Shown in pieces: positions 26,074 through 34,411 of a stretch of DNA of 64,000 nucleotides. Below the pieces are notes generated by a model that saw nothing but the letters and a program-made list of their open reading frames with translations, did not search any database and was not told where the DNA came from. Location: contig DHMO01000025.1 of NCBI GenBank assembly GCA_002405835.1, forward strand, positions 43,130-107,129, given 5' to 3'. Position 1 is the first letter of the stretch. Every line of letters starts with the position of its first letter. The translations under genes and the position numbers were made by a program. The stretch is from Lentisphaeria bacterium UBA4640 (GTDB lineage: Bacteria; Verrucomicrobiota; Lentisphaeria; Victivallales; UBA1829).

Positions 26074-27341
26074 TTCAGTTCCTTTGTAAACCAGTCGGCA
26101 ACCGCGTGGTTTTCTCCGAGTCCCTTGAGAACGGTGCGGACGTCGAACCCGCGCGCGGTCAGAATGGAACGCCAGGAATCCGCCTCCTCTCCGGCAAGAT
26201 CGTTGCGCGCATGATCGCCCGCGACCAAAAGGAAGGGGAGGAGCCAGACGCGTCCGGGGTTGAGTTTTGCCGCCGCAGATTCAAAATCCGGATCCCCTTC
26301 CACGCATGCCGCGTGAAAGTCCGGGTCGATTGCTTCGAGTTCCGCATTCAGAGCGGTGTATGCAAAGTCGGAACGTCCGTCTCCGTTGCCGTGTCCCATG
26401 AACAGAATGGATTCGCCCGGTTTCCGTTCGGCCGGGATGAACGACGGGATGAGCTTCAGGAAATCGCGGAGCCGCGGCAGTGTATCGAGCGGCGGACGGT
26501 TTACATGAAGTTTCAGCGAGCGTCCGAATGCTTCGACCGTATCGGTGACAATTTCGTATTCTTCCCCCGCGGCGAGGTAGGCTGCGACGATTTCCGCTTC
26601 CGTGAAGCCCTCCGTTACGAGCTGTTTCAGCACTGCGGAGAGCGATGGCACGGCGTTGTTGAGCTTGCGGCGAATTTTCGACGATGTGTACGCTCGGAAA
26701 ACCGGAAGTTCCGTGCGTGCGCGGATGGATTCTTCGAGCACGTCGTAGGCTTTTGCCGCTTCGGGATACGTGGTTCCGAAGACCGAAAGAACCACGGCGC
26801 GTTTCGCTTCCGTGCGCGGAGCGTGCGGTTTCGCGTTTGCGAGCTTTTCAATTGCGGACCGAAGCGTTTCTGCGGCGTTTGCGCAATCGGCTTCCGAGGG
26901 ATGTTTCATCGCTTCCATGACCCGTTCTTCGCGTTCGGGATTCCAGCCGTGCGGCGAAGTCGCAGGGAGCGATTTCATGTGTTCCAGATGCGCCTGCGTG
27001 TAGCCTCCCTGACAGATGAAGCGTGCACGGACCGTGTCTGTTTCAAACAGCCCCTCCGCGCGGCCGAGACAGCGGAACGCGTGTTCGGAATCGGGCCATG
27101 CGCCGAGCGTCATGAAGAGCGCGGCGTTTTTGTGATGCGTGCGCTTCATGAACTCGATCATATCGCCGTCGGGCCAGCCGCGGTAGATTCCGAAACAGAA
27201 TGCGATCAGATCGAATTTTTCCGGAGCCGGCGCTTCGGCGGCGGTTGCGAGAACTGCATCCGGAACGGCTGCGGCGAGGGCTTCGGCAATTTTGCGGGAG
27301 TTTCCGGTAGCCCGGCTGGAATAGACAATCAGAGTTTTCAT
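26070..27341 (-). CDS. cbiK: Flavodoxin-like domain fused to cobalt chelatase CbiK
   Basis: A 423-residue two-domain protein. Residues 1 to about 165 are flavodoxin-like, with the FMN phosphate loop SSRATGNSRKIAEAL at 8-22. Residues from about 180 are CbiK: the chelatase His in FMGHGNGDGRSD and the second His in LLVAGDHARNDLAGE. CbiK inserts Co2+ into sirohydrochlorin. There is no signal peptide, so it should be cytosolic. The flavodoxin half is unusual; it might deliver electrons for a reductive step in the pathway or in tetrapyrrole processing. The ATG shares one base with the stop of the ATPase gene. Confidence 0.85.
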   Translation of the reverse strand: MKTLIVYSSRATGNSRKIAEALAAAVPDAVLATAAEAPAPEKFDLIAFCFGIYRGWPDGDMIEFMKRTHHKNAALFMTLGAWPDSEHAFRCLGRAEGLFETDTVRARFICQGGYTQAHLEHMKSLPATSPHGWNPEREERVMEAMKHPSEADCANAAETLRSAIEKLANAKPHAPRTEAKRAVVLSVFGTTYPEAAKAYDVLEESIRARTELPVFRAYTSSKIRRKLNNAVPSLSAVLKQLVTEGFTEAEIVAAYLAAGEEYEIVTDTVEAFGRSLKLHVNRPPLDTLPRLRDFLKLIPSFIPAERKPGESILFMGHGNGDGRSDFAYTALNAELEAIDPDFHAACVEGDPDFESAAAKLNPGRVWLLPFLLVAGDHARNDLAGEEADSWRSILTARGFDVRTVLKGLGENHAVADWFTKELK

Positions 27342-28129
27342 TATGCGTCCTTTCTTGCCGAAGCGGTCGGCATGCAGTAGGGAAGTCCGTCTTTTCCTGT
27401 GAAAAATTCGGCTTCGATTTCAAAAATGTCGCGGAGAATTTCCGGTTTCATGAGTTCCGCCGGAGTGCCTGCGTAACGGACCGTCCGGTTGCGGAGCATG
27501 ACAAGTTCATTGGAGCAGCGGACTGCCAGATTGAGGTCGTGCAGAACCATGATGACCGTAATTCCGAAGTCGCGGTTGAGTTCGCGGATCATTTCGATGA
27601 TTTCAAACTGACAGCAGACGTCGAGGAAGGTGGTCGGTTCGTCGAGCAGGAGCAGTTCCGGCTCCTGGGCGAGAGTCATGGCGATCCACGCGCGCTGACG
27701 CTCTCCGCCGGAAAGCGACGGGATGCTGCGCTTGCGTAGCGGTTCCATCCGGGTCATGCGGAGCGCACGGTCGATCGCGTCGCGGTCATGCGTTCCGGAA
27801 AAATGCCCGGCGCGGCGGTGAGGGAAGCGTCCGTAAGCGACGAGTTCCTCCACGGTCAGTTCGCCCGAAGCGTGATGAAGCTGGGGGAGAATTGCCATCC
27901 TGCGCGCAAGCTCGCCGGTATCGTACCTGGAAACGGCGCGTCCGTCGAGCAGGACTTCTCCTGCCCGCGGCGTGAGAATGCGTCCGATGTTTTTAAGCAG
28001 AGTGGATTTTCCGCATCCGTTCGGTCCGAGCAGAGTGACGATCCCGTGTGCGGGAATTTCCATGTTGACATTGTCAAGAACGAGTTTTGCGCCGTATCCG
28101 GCGCAGAGGGAGCGTACTTCAACTTTCAT
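27341..28129 (-). CDS. FecE/BtuD-type ABC transporter ATP-binding protein
   Basis: ATPase of a siderophore/heme/cobalamin-type importer, 262 residues. Walker A GPNGCGKS lies at about 35-42, the signature LSGGERQR follows RSIPS, Walker B is LLLLDEPTTFLD and the switch His is in VLHDLN. It is encoded with a FecCD-type permease and a periplasmic binding protein in the cobalamin operon, so corrinoids (cobinamide or cobalamin) are the likely cargo. Heme or chelated metal cannot be excluded from sequence. It overlaps the permease by 11 bases. Confidence 0.88.
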   Translation of the reverse strand: MKVEVRSLCAGYGAKLVLDNVNMEIPAHGIVTLLGPNGCGKSTLLKNIGRILTPRAGEVLLDGRAVSRYDTGELARRMAILPQLHHASGELTVEELVAYGRFPHRRAGHFSGTHDRDAIDRALRMTRMEPLRKRSIPSLSGGERQRAWIAMTLAQEPELLLLDEPTTFLDVCCQFEIIEMIRELNRDFGITVIMVLHDLNLAVRCSNELVMLRNRTVRYAGTPAELMKPEILRDIFEIEAEFFTGKDGLPYCMPTASARKDA

Positions 28130-29126
28130 AGCGGTGCCTCCTGAGAAGCCAGAGGAAGAACGGAGGTCCCATCAGCGCCATGATGATGCCGACGGGCAGT
28201 TCGGAGGGATCCATGACGAGACGCCCGATTGTGTCGCATGACACGACCATCAGGGCTCCGAAGAGTGCGGATGCGGGGAGCAGAAAACGGTTGTCCGAGC
28301 CGATCAGCATCCGCATGATGTGTGGTGCAATCAGTCCGACGAATCCGAGCAGTCCCGCCACGCTGACCGCCGAAGCCGCGAGCAGAGCCGCTGCGGCAAT
28401 CAGCAGGAAGCGGACACGCTCCACTTTCAGTCCGAGCCCGATCGCCACTTCGTCGCCGAGCGCGAGGATATTCAGTTTGCCTCCGAGCGAGAACGCCGCG
28501 AGAAAGGCAAACAGCATGTAGAGTCCGACCTGCTGGATCTGGTGCCAGCTCCGCGCGGAAAGCGAGCCGATGGAAAAATCCAGAATTCCGCCTGCGCGTT
28601 CCGCGTTGAAGAGCAGAATGGTGCTGCTGAATGCTCCGAGCATTGCCGAAACCGCAACGCCGGCGAGAATCAGCCTGACGGGACTCACCCCGCGTTTCCA
28701 TGCGAGCAGGTAGACGAGCAGCGCCGTTGCCAGCGATCCGCAGAATGCCGCCGGAACGAGCAGCGCGCCGAATTGCGGAAGCACGAGCATCACGATAATT
28801 CCCGCGAGTCCGCCTCCCGCCGAAACGCCGATGATTCCGGGGGACGCCAGCGGGTTGCGCATGACTCCCTGCAGAATCGCGCCCGCAACGGCGAAGCATC
28901 CGCCGACCATCGCCCCGAGCAGGATGCGTGGAAGCCGGATGTTGAACAGAATCTGGTAGTTCACTCCTTCCGGACGGTTCCAGAGTGTTGAAACAATTTC
29001 CTTCAGCGGCAGTTTCAGCGAACCGACCGAGAGACTCAGCAGAACCGCGGCGGCAAGCAGAAGCAGCAGCAGAACAAGGAATGCACCGCGTCCCGCCGCA
29101 CTTCTGAAGACCGATTTCAGTTGCAT
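28119..29126 (-). CDS. FecCD/BtuC-type ABC transporter permease
   Basis: Membrane permease, 335 residues with about ten helices. It has the FecCD signatures RLPRILLGAMVGGCFAVAGA, QGVMRNPLASPGIIGVSAG and GLIAPHIMRMLIG. A homodimer with two ATPases is expected. Three bases separate it from the binding-protein gene. The substrate is inferred from context as a corrinoid; the family also carries heme and ferric siderophores. Confidence 0.88.
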   Translation of the reverse strand: MQLKSVFRSAAGRGAFLVLLLLLLAAAVLLSLSVGSLKLPLKEIVSTLWNRPEGVNYQILFNIRLPRILLGAMVGGCFAVAGAILQGVMRNPLASPGIIGVSAGGGLAGIIVMLVLPQFGALLVPAAFCGSLATALLVYLLAWKRGVSPVRLILAGVAVSAMLGAFSSTILLFNAERAGGILDFSIGSLSARSWHQIQQVGLYMLFAFLAAFSLGGKLNILALGDEVAIGLGLKVERVRFLLIAAAALLAASAVSVAGLLGFVGLIAPHIMRMLIGSDNRFLLPASALFGALMVVSCDTIGRLVMDPSELPVGIIMALMGPPFFLWLLRRHRYES

Positions 29127-29129
29127 GAC

Positions 29130-30053
29130 TCAAAACTCCTTTCCCGGGTACAGCAGCTTTGCCAGTTCCCGGAACGCTTCGGGATAGCGCGGACCGGGCA
29201 TGTAGAGGAACAGATCGACCGGCAGAAAATGAACGCGTCCGTTTTTCGCCGCGGAGAGTGTCTTCCACGCCGGACGGTCCATGAAATCGCGCCGGAATTT
29301 TTCCTTCAGTCCCTCCGCATCGCCCATCGTTGTGATGAAAATGACGTCCGGATCATCCAGCAGGAGCTGTTCATAGCTGAACTGTGTCCGTCCCGGCTGC
29401 TCGGTCTTGCGGATGTTTTCCGCTCCGAGCATGGCCGCCATCCGTCCGACGCTGAAGCTGGAGGATTCGAGAAGGAATCCGCCTCCGGATGCAAATATAA
29501 GCGCATAACGCGGTTTTTTCAAGCCTTTTGTTTTCGCACAGACGGATTCAACGCCGCGAACCACCTGCTTCGCGGCGGGAACGTCGGCGATTGTCCGTCC
29601 GTTGATACGGCAGAAGAAGTCCAGAAGCGAACTGAAATCGTCATAGGAACCGTATTCCACGCAAACCGCGGTGATCCCCATCCGGCGGAGCAGTCCGGCC
29701 GCCCGGAGATGCCGGTTCACGCGCGAAGTGAGAATGACAAGATCCGGTTTGAGCGCAACAATTTTTTCCACGCTGGGCGTTGTGGAAACGCCGACGACCG
29801 GCAGATGCTTCATGGATTCCGGAATCGCGGTTTTGTCCCGCGCGGACGAGACACCGACTGCCTTTCCACCCGCCAGGTCCCACACCGGGGCGAGCGAGGC
29901 GTAGGCGACAATCACGCGCTGCGGGTTCTTTCTGATTGTGATTTCCAGTCCGTCCGGCTGGCGGTATACGATGTTTTCTCTGTTTTCAGAGACGACGCCT
30001 CCGGCGGCGAGCAGAGCCGTCCCGAGCAGAATGATAAACAGAAAATTCTTCAT
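29130..30053 (-). CDS. Periplasmic corrinoid/heme/siderophore-binding protein (BtuF/FecB class)
   Basis: Solute-binding protein of the operon's ABC importer. It has 307 residues from the ATG at 30053; the open frame upstream lies within the radical SAM gene. The N terminus is a signal peptide (MKNFLFIILLGTALLAAGG) without a clear lipobox Cys, so the protein is probably soluble and periplasmic. The fold is two-lobed: PQRVIVAYASLAPVWDLAGG, then VEKIVALKPDLVILTSR, a long helix and a C-terminal lobe. One base separates it from the gene upstream. Confidence 0.85.
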   Translation of the reverse strand: MKNFLFIILLGTALLAAGGVVSENRENIVYRQPDGLEITIRKNPQRVIVAYASLAPVWDLAGGKAVGVSSARDKTAIPESMKHLPVVGVSTTPSVEKIVALKPDLVILTSRVNRHLRAAGLLRRMGITAVCVEYGSYDDFSSLLDFFCRINGRTIADVPAAKQVVRGVESVCAKTKGLKKPRYALIFASGGGFLLESSSFSVGRMAAMLGAENIRKTEQPGRTQFSYEQLLLDDPDVIFITTMGDAEGLKEKFRRDFMDRPAWKTLSAAKNGRVHFLPVDLFLYMPGPRYPEAFRELAKLLYPGKEF

Positions 30054-30054
30054 T

Positions 30055-31356
30055 TCACTTTCTCCACGCTTCCGCGAATTTTTCCATGATTTCCGAACCG
30101 ACAGCCGGACACGCAAAGCATCCGCGTTCCGTCAGGCGGTATCCGCCGAACTGTTCGGGGAACATTGTTCCTTTTGCGACTTGCACTTCCGCCGCTTCTT
30201 TGAGTAGCTCCGCGGCGCGTTTCCGCAGCGGTTCCGGCACAAAAGGAAGCACGGAGCCGGGATGCAGAGTCATCTGGCAGTTGAGTTCTCCGCCGATCCG
30301 GGCGGAGACGGGGAAATCTTCAGGCATCTGACCTGCGGCGGCAACCGGTTTTTCCCCGCGCAGAACCAGATCGCGGTAATCGGATATCGACGAGGTCTGT
30401 TTGAAGCGGAATCCGCCGAGACGTCCCGCCGCACTGAGCCCGAACGGAATGCAGGGTTGTTTCCACGCGGAAATGGCGTTGTAAAGATTGCGTTCGCGGG
30501 TTCCGAACGCATAGTGTTTGAAGGAAATCTTGTTCGCTCCGGCGGCGGTCATGCGTTCGGTGCAGAGACGGTACAGTTCAAAACATGCCTCTTCCGGCGG
30601 AACTTGCGGCATCTGTCCCGCGCGGATTTGTTCCGCGAGACGGAGACCGGGGTGAACATGAAAGCGGTAGAATGAAAATCCGGAGATTCCCGCGCGGCAG
30701 ACGGTTTCAAGATCATCCGCAAGCAGCTCCGGCGTCTGCCCGGGAAGTCCGTAGAGGAGATCGACGGTAACCGCCGCCTGATTGTACTTCATCGTCCGCT
30801 GGAATGCTTCGAGAATGACCTCTTTTGCCGTGGCGCGTCCGAGAGCGCGGCGGAGTTCCGTGTGAAAAGTCTGAACGCCGACGGAGAAGCGGTTGACGCC
30901 GTTTTCGAGCGTGGCGTCGAGATGCGCGTCATCAAGATCTTCGACGCGGGTTTCCCATGTGATTTCCGCATCATTTGCCAGGGGGAGGGCGGAGCGGACT
31001 GCGGAGAGAATGCTGCGGACGTCGCCGGGGGCCAGGATTCCGGGAGAGCCGCCGCCGAAGTAGACGGCGTTGACGGTTCCGCGGATGCGCGGTCCCCAGT
31101 CCCGGATTTCCCGGATGAGGAGCTGTGCGTAATCGGCAATTTCCTGTTTTGTTCCAGTCCCCGAATAGAAGTTGCAGAATGTGCATCTGCTTCTGCAGAA
31201 GGGAATGTGCAGGTATGCGGTGCAGGGTGAATCAATGTCTGATCCGAATGCCGCGGACCACTTCTCCTCCGGGTTTTCGACGGGCATGGAGGGAAAGCCC
31301 ATCAGTCCGCGCCGGACGGGGCGTGCGGGCGTTGAGAGATTCTGTCTTTCTTGCAT
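30055..31356 (-). CDS. HutW/ChuW-like radical SAM protein (HemN superfamily)
   Basis: First gene of the cobalamin operon. It has 433 residues from the ATG at 31356 with AAAGGA 5 bases upstream. The radical SAM motif C-x3-C-x2-C is at Cys54, Cys58 and Cys61 (CRSRCTFC), followed by FGGGSPG and the VDLLYGLPGQ segment of the HemN family. A cysteine pair lies near the C terminus (CFACP). Length and the absence of the CxC extension of true HemN resemble anaerobic heme-degrading ChuW/HutW proteins. In this operon it might process a tetrapyrrole or corrinoid. Coproporphyrinogen oxidase or HemW-type heme chaperone activity are alternatives. Confidence 0.75.
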   Translation of the reverse strand: MQERQNLSTPARPVRRGLMGFPSMPVENPEEKWSAAFGSDIDSPCTAYLHIPFCRSRCTFCNFYSGTGTKQEIADYAQLLIREIRDWGPRIRGTVNAVYFGGGSPGILAPGDVRSILSAVRSALPLANDAEITWETRVEDLDDAHLDATLENGVNRFSVGVQTFHTELRRALGRATAKEVILEAFQRTMKYNQAAVTVDLLYGLPGQTPELLADDLETVCRAGISGFSFYRFHVHPGLRLAEQIRAGQMPQVPPEEACFELYRLCTERMTAAGANKISFKHYAFGTRERNLYNAISAWKQPCIPFGLSAAGRLGGFRFKQTSSISDYRDLVLRGEKPVAAAGQMPEDFPVSARIGGELNCQMTLHPGSVLPFVPEPLRKRAAELLKEAAEVQVAKGTMFPEQFGGYRLTERGCFACPAVGSEIMEKFAEAWRK

Positions 31357-31403
31357 GATGTTCCTTTTGTGTTGCGCGCACAAATTTACGGTTGTCTTTT
31401 TCT

Positions 31404-31496
31404 GACCGCATGAGGATCTGACTTTCCGTTTTCACGGTTCACAGTTGCGCGACAGTTCCCGATTTGCACAGGATTCACTGCATTGCGGCCGACGAA
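31404..31496 (-). ncRNA. Cobalamin riboswitch leading the cobalamin operon
   Basis: Minus-strand transcript segments match the cobalamin aptamer core: GUGAAUCCUGUGCAAAUC (31478-31461), GGGAACUGUC (31460-31451), CGCGCAACUGUGA (31451-31439) and, after a short hairpin, AGUCAGAUCCUC (31423-31412). A 4-bp stem (GAUC/GGUC) closes a loop containing UGCG that can pair with CGCA of the L5 loop, the expected kissing contact. The GCCACUG-type peripheral arm is reduced, so this is a compact variant. It begins near the predicted transcription start and lies about 48 bases before the radical SAM start codon, so translational control is plausible. Confidence 0.85.
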
Positions 31497-31502
31497 CTCG
31501 CT

Positions 31503-31530
31503 AATATATCATGCCTGTGTTTATTTTCAA
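31503..31530 (-). promoter_or_regulatory. Sigma-70 promoter of the cobalamin operon
   Basis: TTGAAA (31530-31525) and TATATT (31508-31503) on the minus strand are 16 bases apart. The predicted start near 31496 coincides with the 5' edge of the riboswitch. Confidence 0.75.
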
Positions 31531-31594
31531 GGCGTTTCCCGTGCGGGAAGCGGAGGCCGGAAGAAAAAAACAGCTTTTTTTTCAGAATCCGGAC

Positions 31595-31622
31595 TTTATT
31601 TTTCCGGAAAATGGAGTATCTT
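31595..31622 (+). promoter_or_regulatory. Candidate promoter for pyrG-xerD
   Basis: TTTATT (31595-31600) and TATCTT (31617-31622) are 16 bases apart. The same -10 hexamer occurs in the mraZ promoter. The -35 is weak. The leader to pyrG would be about 175 bases. Confidence 0.4.
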
Positions 31623-31688
31623 ATAAAGCGAGGTAATTTCAGAAGTACCGTCAGAAGATTTGGCCGACCCGGCAGGGCGGAACGTTTT

Positions 31689-31738
31689 GGCGGTTGCCTT
31701 GCAGGCAGCTGTCAAAAGACAGTTTGCCCCCCTCCGCC
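31689..31738 (+). promoter_or_regulatory. Structured leader hairpin before pyrG
   Basis: Nested stems pair 31689-31693 with 31734-31738, 31704-31707 with 31725-31728, and 31709-31713 with 31718-31722 around an AAAA loop. An alternative stem pairs 31696-31699 with 31703-31706 and excludes the second one. No T-tract follows, so it is not a classic attenuator; control of CTP synthase expression is only a possibility. Confidence 0.4.
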
Positions 31739-31805
31739 GAACCGGATTTTCTCCCGGTGGTTTTGCAAATTCCCCGCAAAACAACTTTTCACTGGATGAA
31801 GAGAA

Positions 31806-33416
31806 ATGACAAAACACATTTTCATTACCGGAGGCGTGGTTTCCTCTCTTGGCAAAGGGATTACCGCAGCTTCAATCGCCATGCTCCTCAAAAGCAGAGG
31901 GTACCGGGTCGCCATGCAGAAACTCGACCCGTACCTCAACGTCGACCCCGGCACGATGTCGCCCTATCAGCACGGCGAAGTCTATGTGACCGATGACGGC
32001 GCGGAAACCGATCTCGACCTCGGTCATTACGAACGGTTTGCCGGAATCACCTGCTCGAAAGCCAGCAATTACACCACCGGACGCATCTACAGCTCCGTCA
32101 TTCACCGTGAACGCGAAGGCGGCTATCTCGGCGGAACCGTACAGGTCATCCCGCACATCACCAACGAAATCAAAGCCGCGATCGCCTCCATGCACTCCGA
32201 AGACGTGGATATCGCCATCACCGAAATCGGCGGAACGGTCGGCGACATCGAATCCCTCCCGTTCCTTGAGGCGATTCGTCAGTTCTACCACGAATTCGGC
32301 GAAAACAATTCCATCTTCATCCACCTCACCCTCGTCCCCTACATCAAGGCGGCGGGTGAACTCAAAACAAAACCTTCCCAGCAGTCCGTCAGCGTCCTGC
32401 GCGGCATCGGTATCGTTCCGCATATCCTCGTCTGCCGCTGCGAAACGCCCATGCAGGAGGATCACAAGCAGAAACTTGCTCTCTTCTGCAACGTCAAAAA
32501 AGAAAATGTCGTGGAGGAGCTCGATGTCAAGAACTCCATCTACGAAGTTCCGCTCGACCTCTACAAGCAGGGCGTCGACGCCTGTGTGCTGCGTCTGCTC
32601 AATCTCCCCGAGCGCGAAAGCGATCTCTCCGACTGGAAAAAAATGGTTTCAACCGTTCTCAATCCCGTGAACGGTTCCGTCGAAATTGCTGTGGTCGGCA
32701 AGTACATTGCCCTGCGCGATGCGTACAAGAGCATCTATGAAGCTCTTTCGCACGCCGGAATCGCGAATGCCGCAAAAGTCAGATTCCGTCCAGTTGAAGC
32801 GGAAGAGCTCGACAACGGCAATCTGGATGAAATCTTCAAAGGCATCGACGGCATTCTGGTTCCCGGCGGATTCGGCGACCGCGGAGTTCCCGGAAAGATC
32901 AAAGCCGTGGAGTACGCCCGCACACACAAGGTCCCGTTCTTCGGAATCTGTCTCGGAATGCAGTGTGCAGTGATCGAATTCGCCCGCAATGTCTGCGGCA
33001 TGGAGAAGGCGAACAGCACAGAATTCGATCCCCACTCGCCGTTCCCGGTTATCGATCTCATGGAAGCGCAGAAGACCATCACCGCGAAGGGCGGAACGAT
33101 GCGCCTCGGCGCATATCCCTGTGTCATAAAGCCCGGAACCAAAGCGGCGGGCGTCTACAAGGCCGGAGAAATCCGCGAACGTCACCGCCACCGTTACGAG
33201 TTCAACACGAAGTACCGTGCGGACATCGAAAACGCCGGACTTGAAATCGTCGGCACATCGCCGGACGGCAAGCTGGTCGAAATGGTTGAACTGCGCGATC
33301 ATCCGTGGTTCGTCGCCTGCCAGTTCCATCCGGAATTCAAGTCGACGCCGCTGAAGGCGCATCCGCTCTTCCGCGGATTCGTCAAAGCCGCGATTGCGCA
33401 CCGCGACAACGCATAA
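31806..33416 (+). CDS. pyrG: CTP synthase
   Basis: Converts UTP to CTP with ATP and glutamine in the cytoplasm. It has 536 residues, normal length. The synthetase domain (1 to about 270) starts with the P-loop region FITGGVVSSLGKGITAAS. The amidotransferase domain has VPGGFGDRG, the nucleophile Cys382 in GICLGMQ, and the His/Glu of CQFHPEFKS near the C terminus. The following gene starts inside the pyrG stop (TAATG), so the two are coupled. Confidence 0.97.
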   Translation: MTKHIFITGGVVSSLGKGITAASIAMLLKSRGYRVAMQKLDPYLNVDPGTMSPYQHGEVYVTDDGAETDLDLGHYERFAGITCSKASNYTTGRIYSSVIHREREGGYLGGTVQVIPHITNEIKAAIASMHSEDVDIAITEIGGTVGDIESLPFLEAIRQFYHEFGENNSIFIHLTLVPYIKAAGELKTKPSQQSVSVLRGIGIVPHILVCRCETPMQEDHKQKLALFCNVKKENVVEELDVKNSIYEVPLDLYKQGVDACVLRLLNLPERESDLSDWKKMVSTVLNPVNGSVEIAVVGKYIALRDAYKSIYEALSHAGIANAAKVRFRPVEAEELDNGNLDEIFKGIDGILVPGGFGDRGVPGKIKAVEYARTHKVPFFGICLGMQCAVIEFARNVCGMEKANSTEFDPHSPFPVIDLMEAQKTITAKGGTMRLGAYPCVIKPGTKAAGVYKAGEIRERHRHRYEFNTKYRADIENAGLEIVGTSPDGKLVEMVELRDHPWFVACQFHPEFKSTPLKAHPLFRGFVKAAIAHRDNA

Positions 33417-34411
33417 TGGCGGAAACGGAAAACAAAGGGGAAGCGTCCGGACGTCAGAAGATGGACCGGGCGCTTTCCGCGTTCTCCGCTTACCTGGCGA
33501 ACGAACGCAATTCCTCCGCACACACCGTCGACAGCTACCGTCTTGACATTCTCCAGTTCGCCCGCATGATGTTTGAAGCCGATGCGGAGGAACAGCAGGT
33601 CGACTGGAACAGCATCGACGTTTACGGTGCGCGTACCTATATCGTCCGTCTTCAGGATGAAGAGGGCGTTTCCAAAACTTCCATTCTGCGCAAACTTTCC
33701 GGAATGCGAACGTTCTACCGTTTCATGCAGCGGGAAGGGCTGGCGCAGAGCAACCCGTTCTTCGGTCTGAAAGCCCCGAAGCGCGAAAAACTCCTGCCGA
33801 AATACATGAGCGTGGACGAGGTCGGACGTCTGCTTGACGCTCCCGCGATTCACTGGCGCGATGCATATCAGAAAGGCTATGCGAAGGATGAGGACAGCGC
33901 GCATTTTGCCGCCGCCCGCGACGCCGCGATTCTCGAGGTTATCTACAGCGGCGGACTCCGTATCAGCGAAGCGATCGGTTTGGACCTGGAAGATCTGGAT
34001 TTAGTCTCAGGCATCATGCGGGTCCGGGGCAAGGGGAACAAGGAGCGTCTCTGCGGGCTCGGTCATCCGGCAATCCGCGCGCTGAAAAACTATTTTCCCG
34101 AGCGAACCCTCCGCACATCGAACACAAAAGGAAATGCTCCGGTGTTCGTCAACCAGTTCGGACAGCGCCTCACGCCGCGCGCATTTCAGGCGAACTTCAA
34201 ACTTTATCTGCGGACGGCGGATTTGCCGATGGACATGACGCCGCACAAACTGCGCCACTCTTTCGCCACGCATCTGCTTGACGCCGGAGCCGACCTGCGC
34301 AGTGTGCAGGAGCTTCTCGGACACGCCAATCTCAGCACGACGCAGATTTACACGCACATCAGCGCGGAACGGATGAAGGACGTCTACAACATGGCGCATC
34401 CGCGTGCGTGA
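33416..34411 (+). CDS. xerD: Tyrosine recombinase XerD-like
   Basis: Site-specific recombinase for chromosome dimer resolution, 331 residues starting at the ATG that shares one base with the pyrG stop. The N-terminal SAM-like core-binding domain spans about 17-110. Catalytic residues are Arg182 (GGLRISE), a Lys in RGKGNKER, His277, Arg280, His303 and Tyr312 (IYTHIS). Length is slightly above E. coli XerD (298). It sits with a housekeeping gene and no integrase cargo, which favours a Xer role over a mobile-element integrase. XerC is the alternative. Confidence 0.88.
   Translation: MAETENKGEASGRQKMDRALSAFSAYLANERNSSAHTVDSYRLDILQFARMMFEADAEEQQVDWNSIDVYGARTYIVRLQDEEGVSKTSILRKLSGMRTFYRFMQREGLAQSNPFFGLKAPKREKLLPKYMSVDEVGRLLDAPAIHWRDAYQKGYAKDEDSAHFAAARDAAILEVIYSGGLRISEAIGLDLEDLDLVSGIMRVRGKGNKERLCGLGHPAIRALKNYFPERTLRTSNTKGNAPVFVNQFGQRLTPRAFQANFKLYLRTADLPMDMTPHKLRHSFATHLLDAGADLRSVQELLGHANLSTTQIYTHISAERMKDVYNMAHPRA

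Noticed and set aside
33416..34411. The Xer-like recombinase as integrase of a mobile element using the 19-nt repeats at 55156 and 55939
   Set aside because: It is coupled to pyrG, has a housekeeping Xer profile and lies 21 kb away; no element boundaries or cargo were seen.
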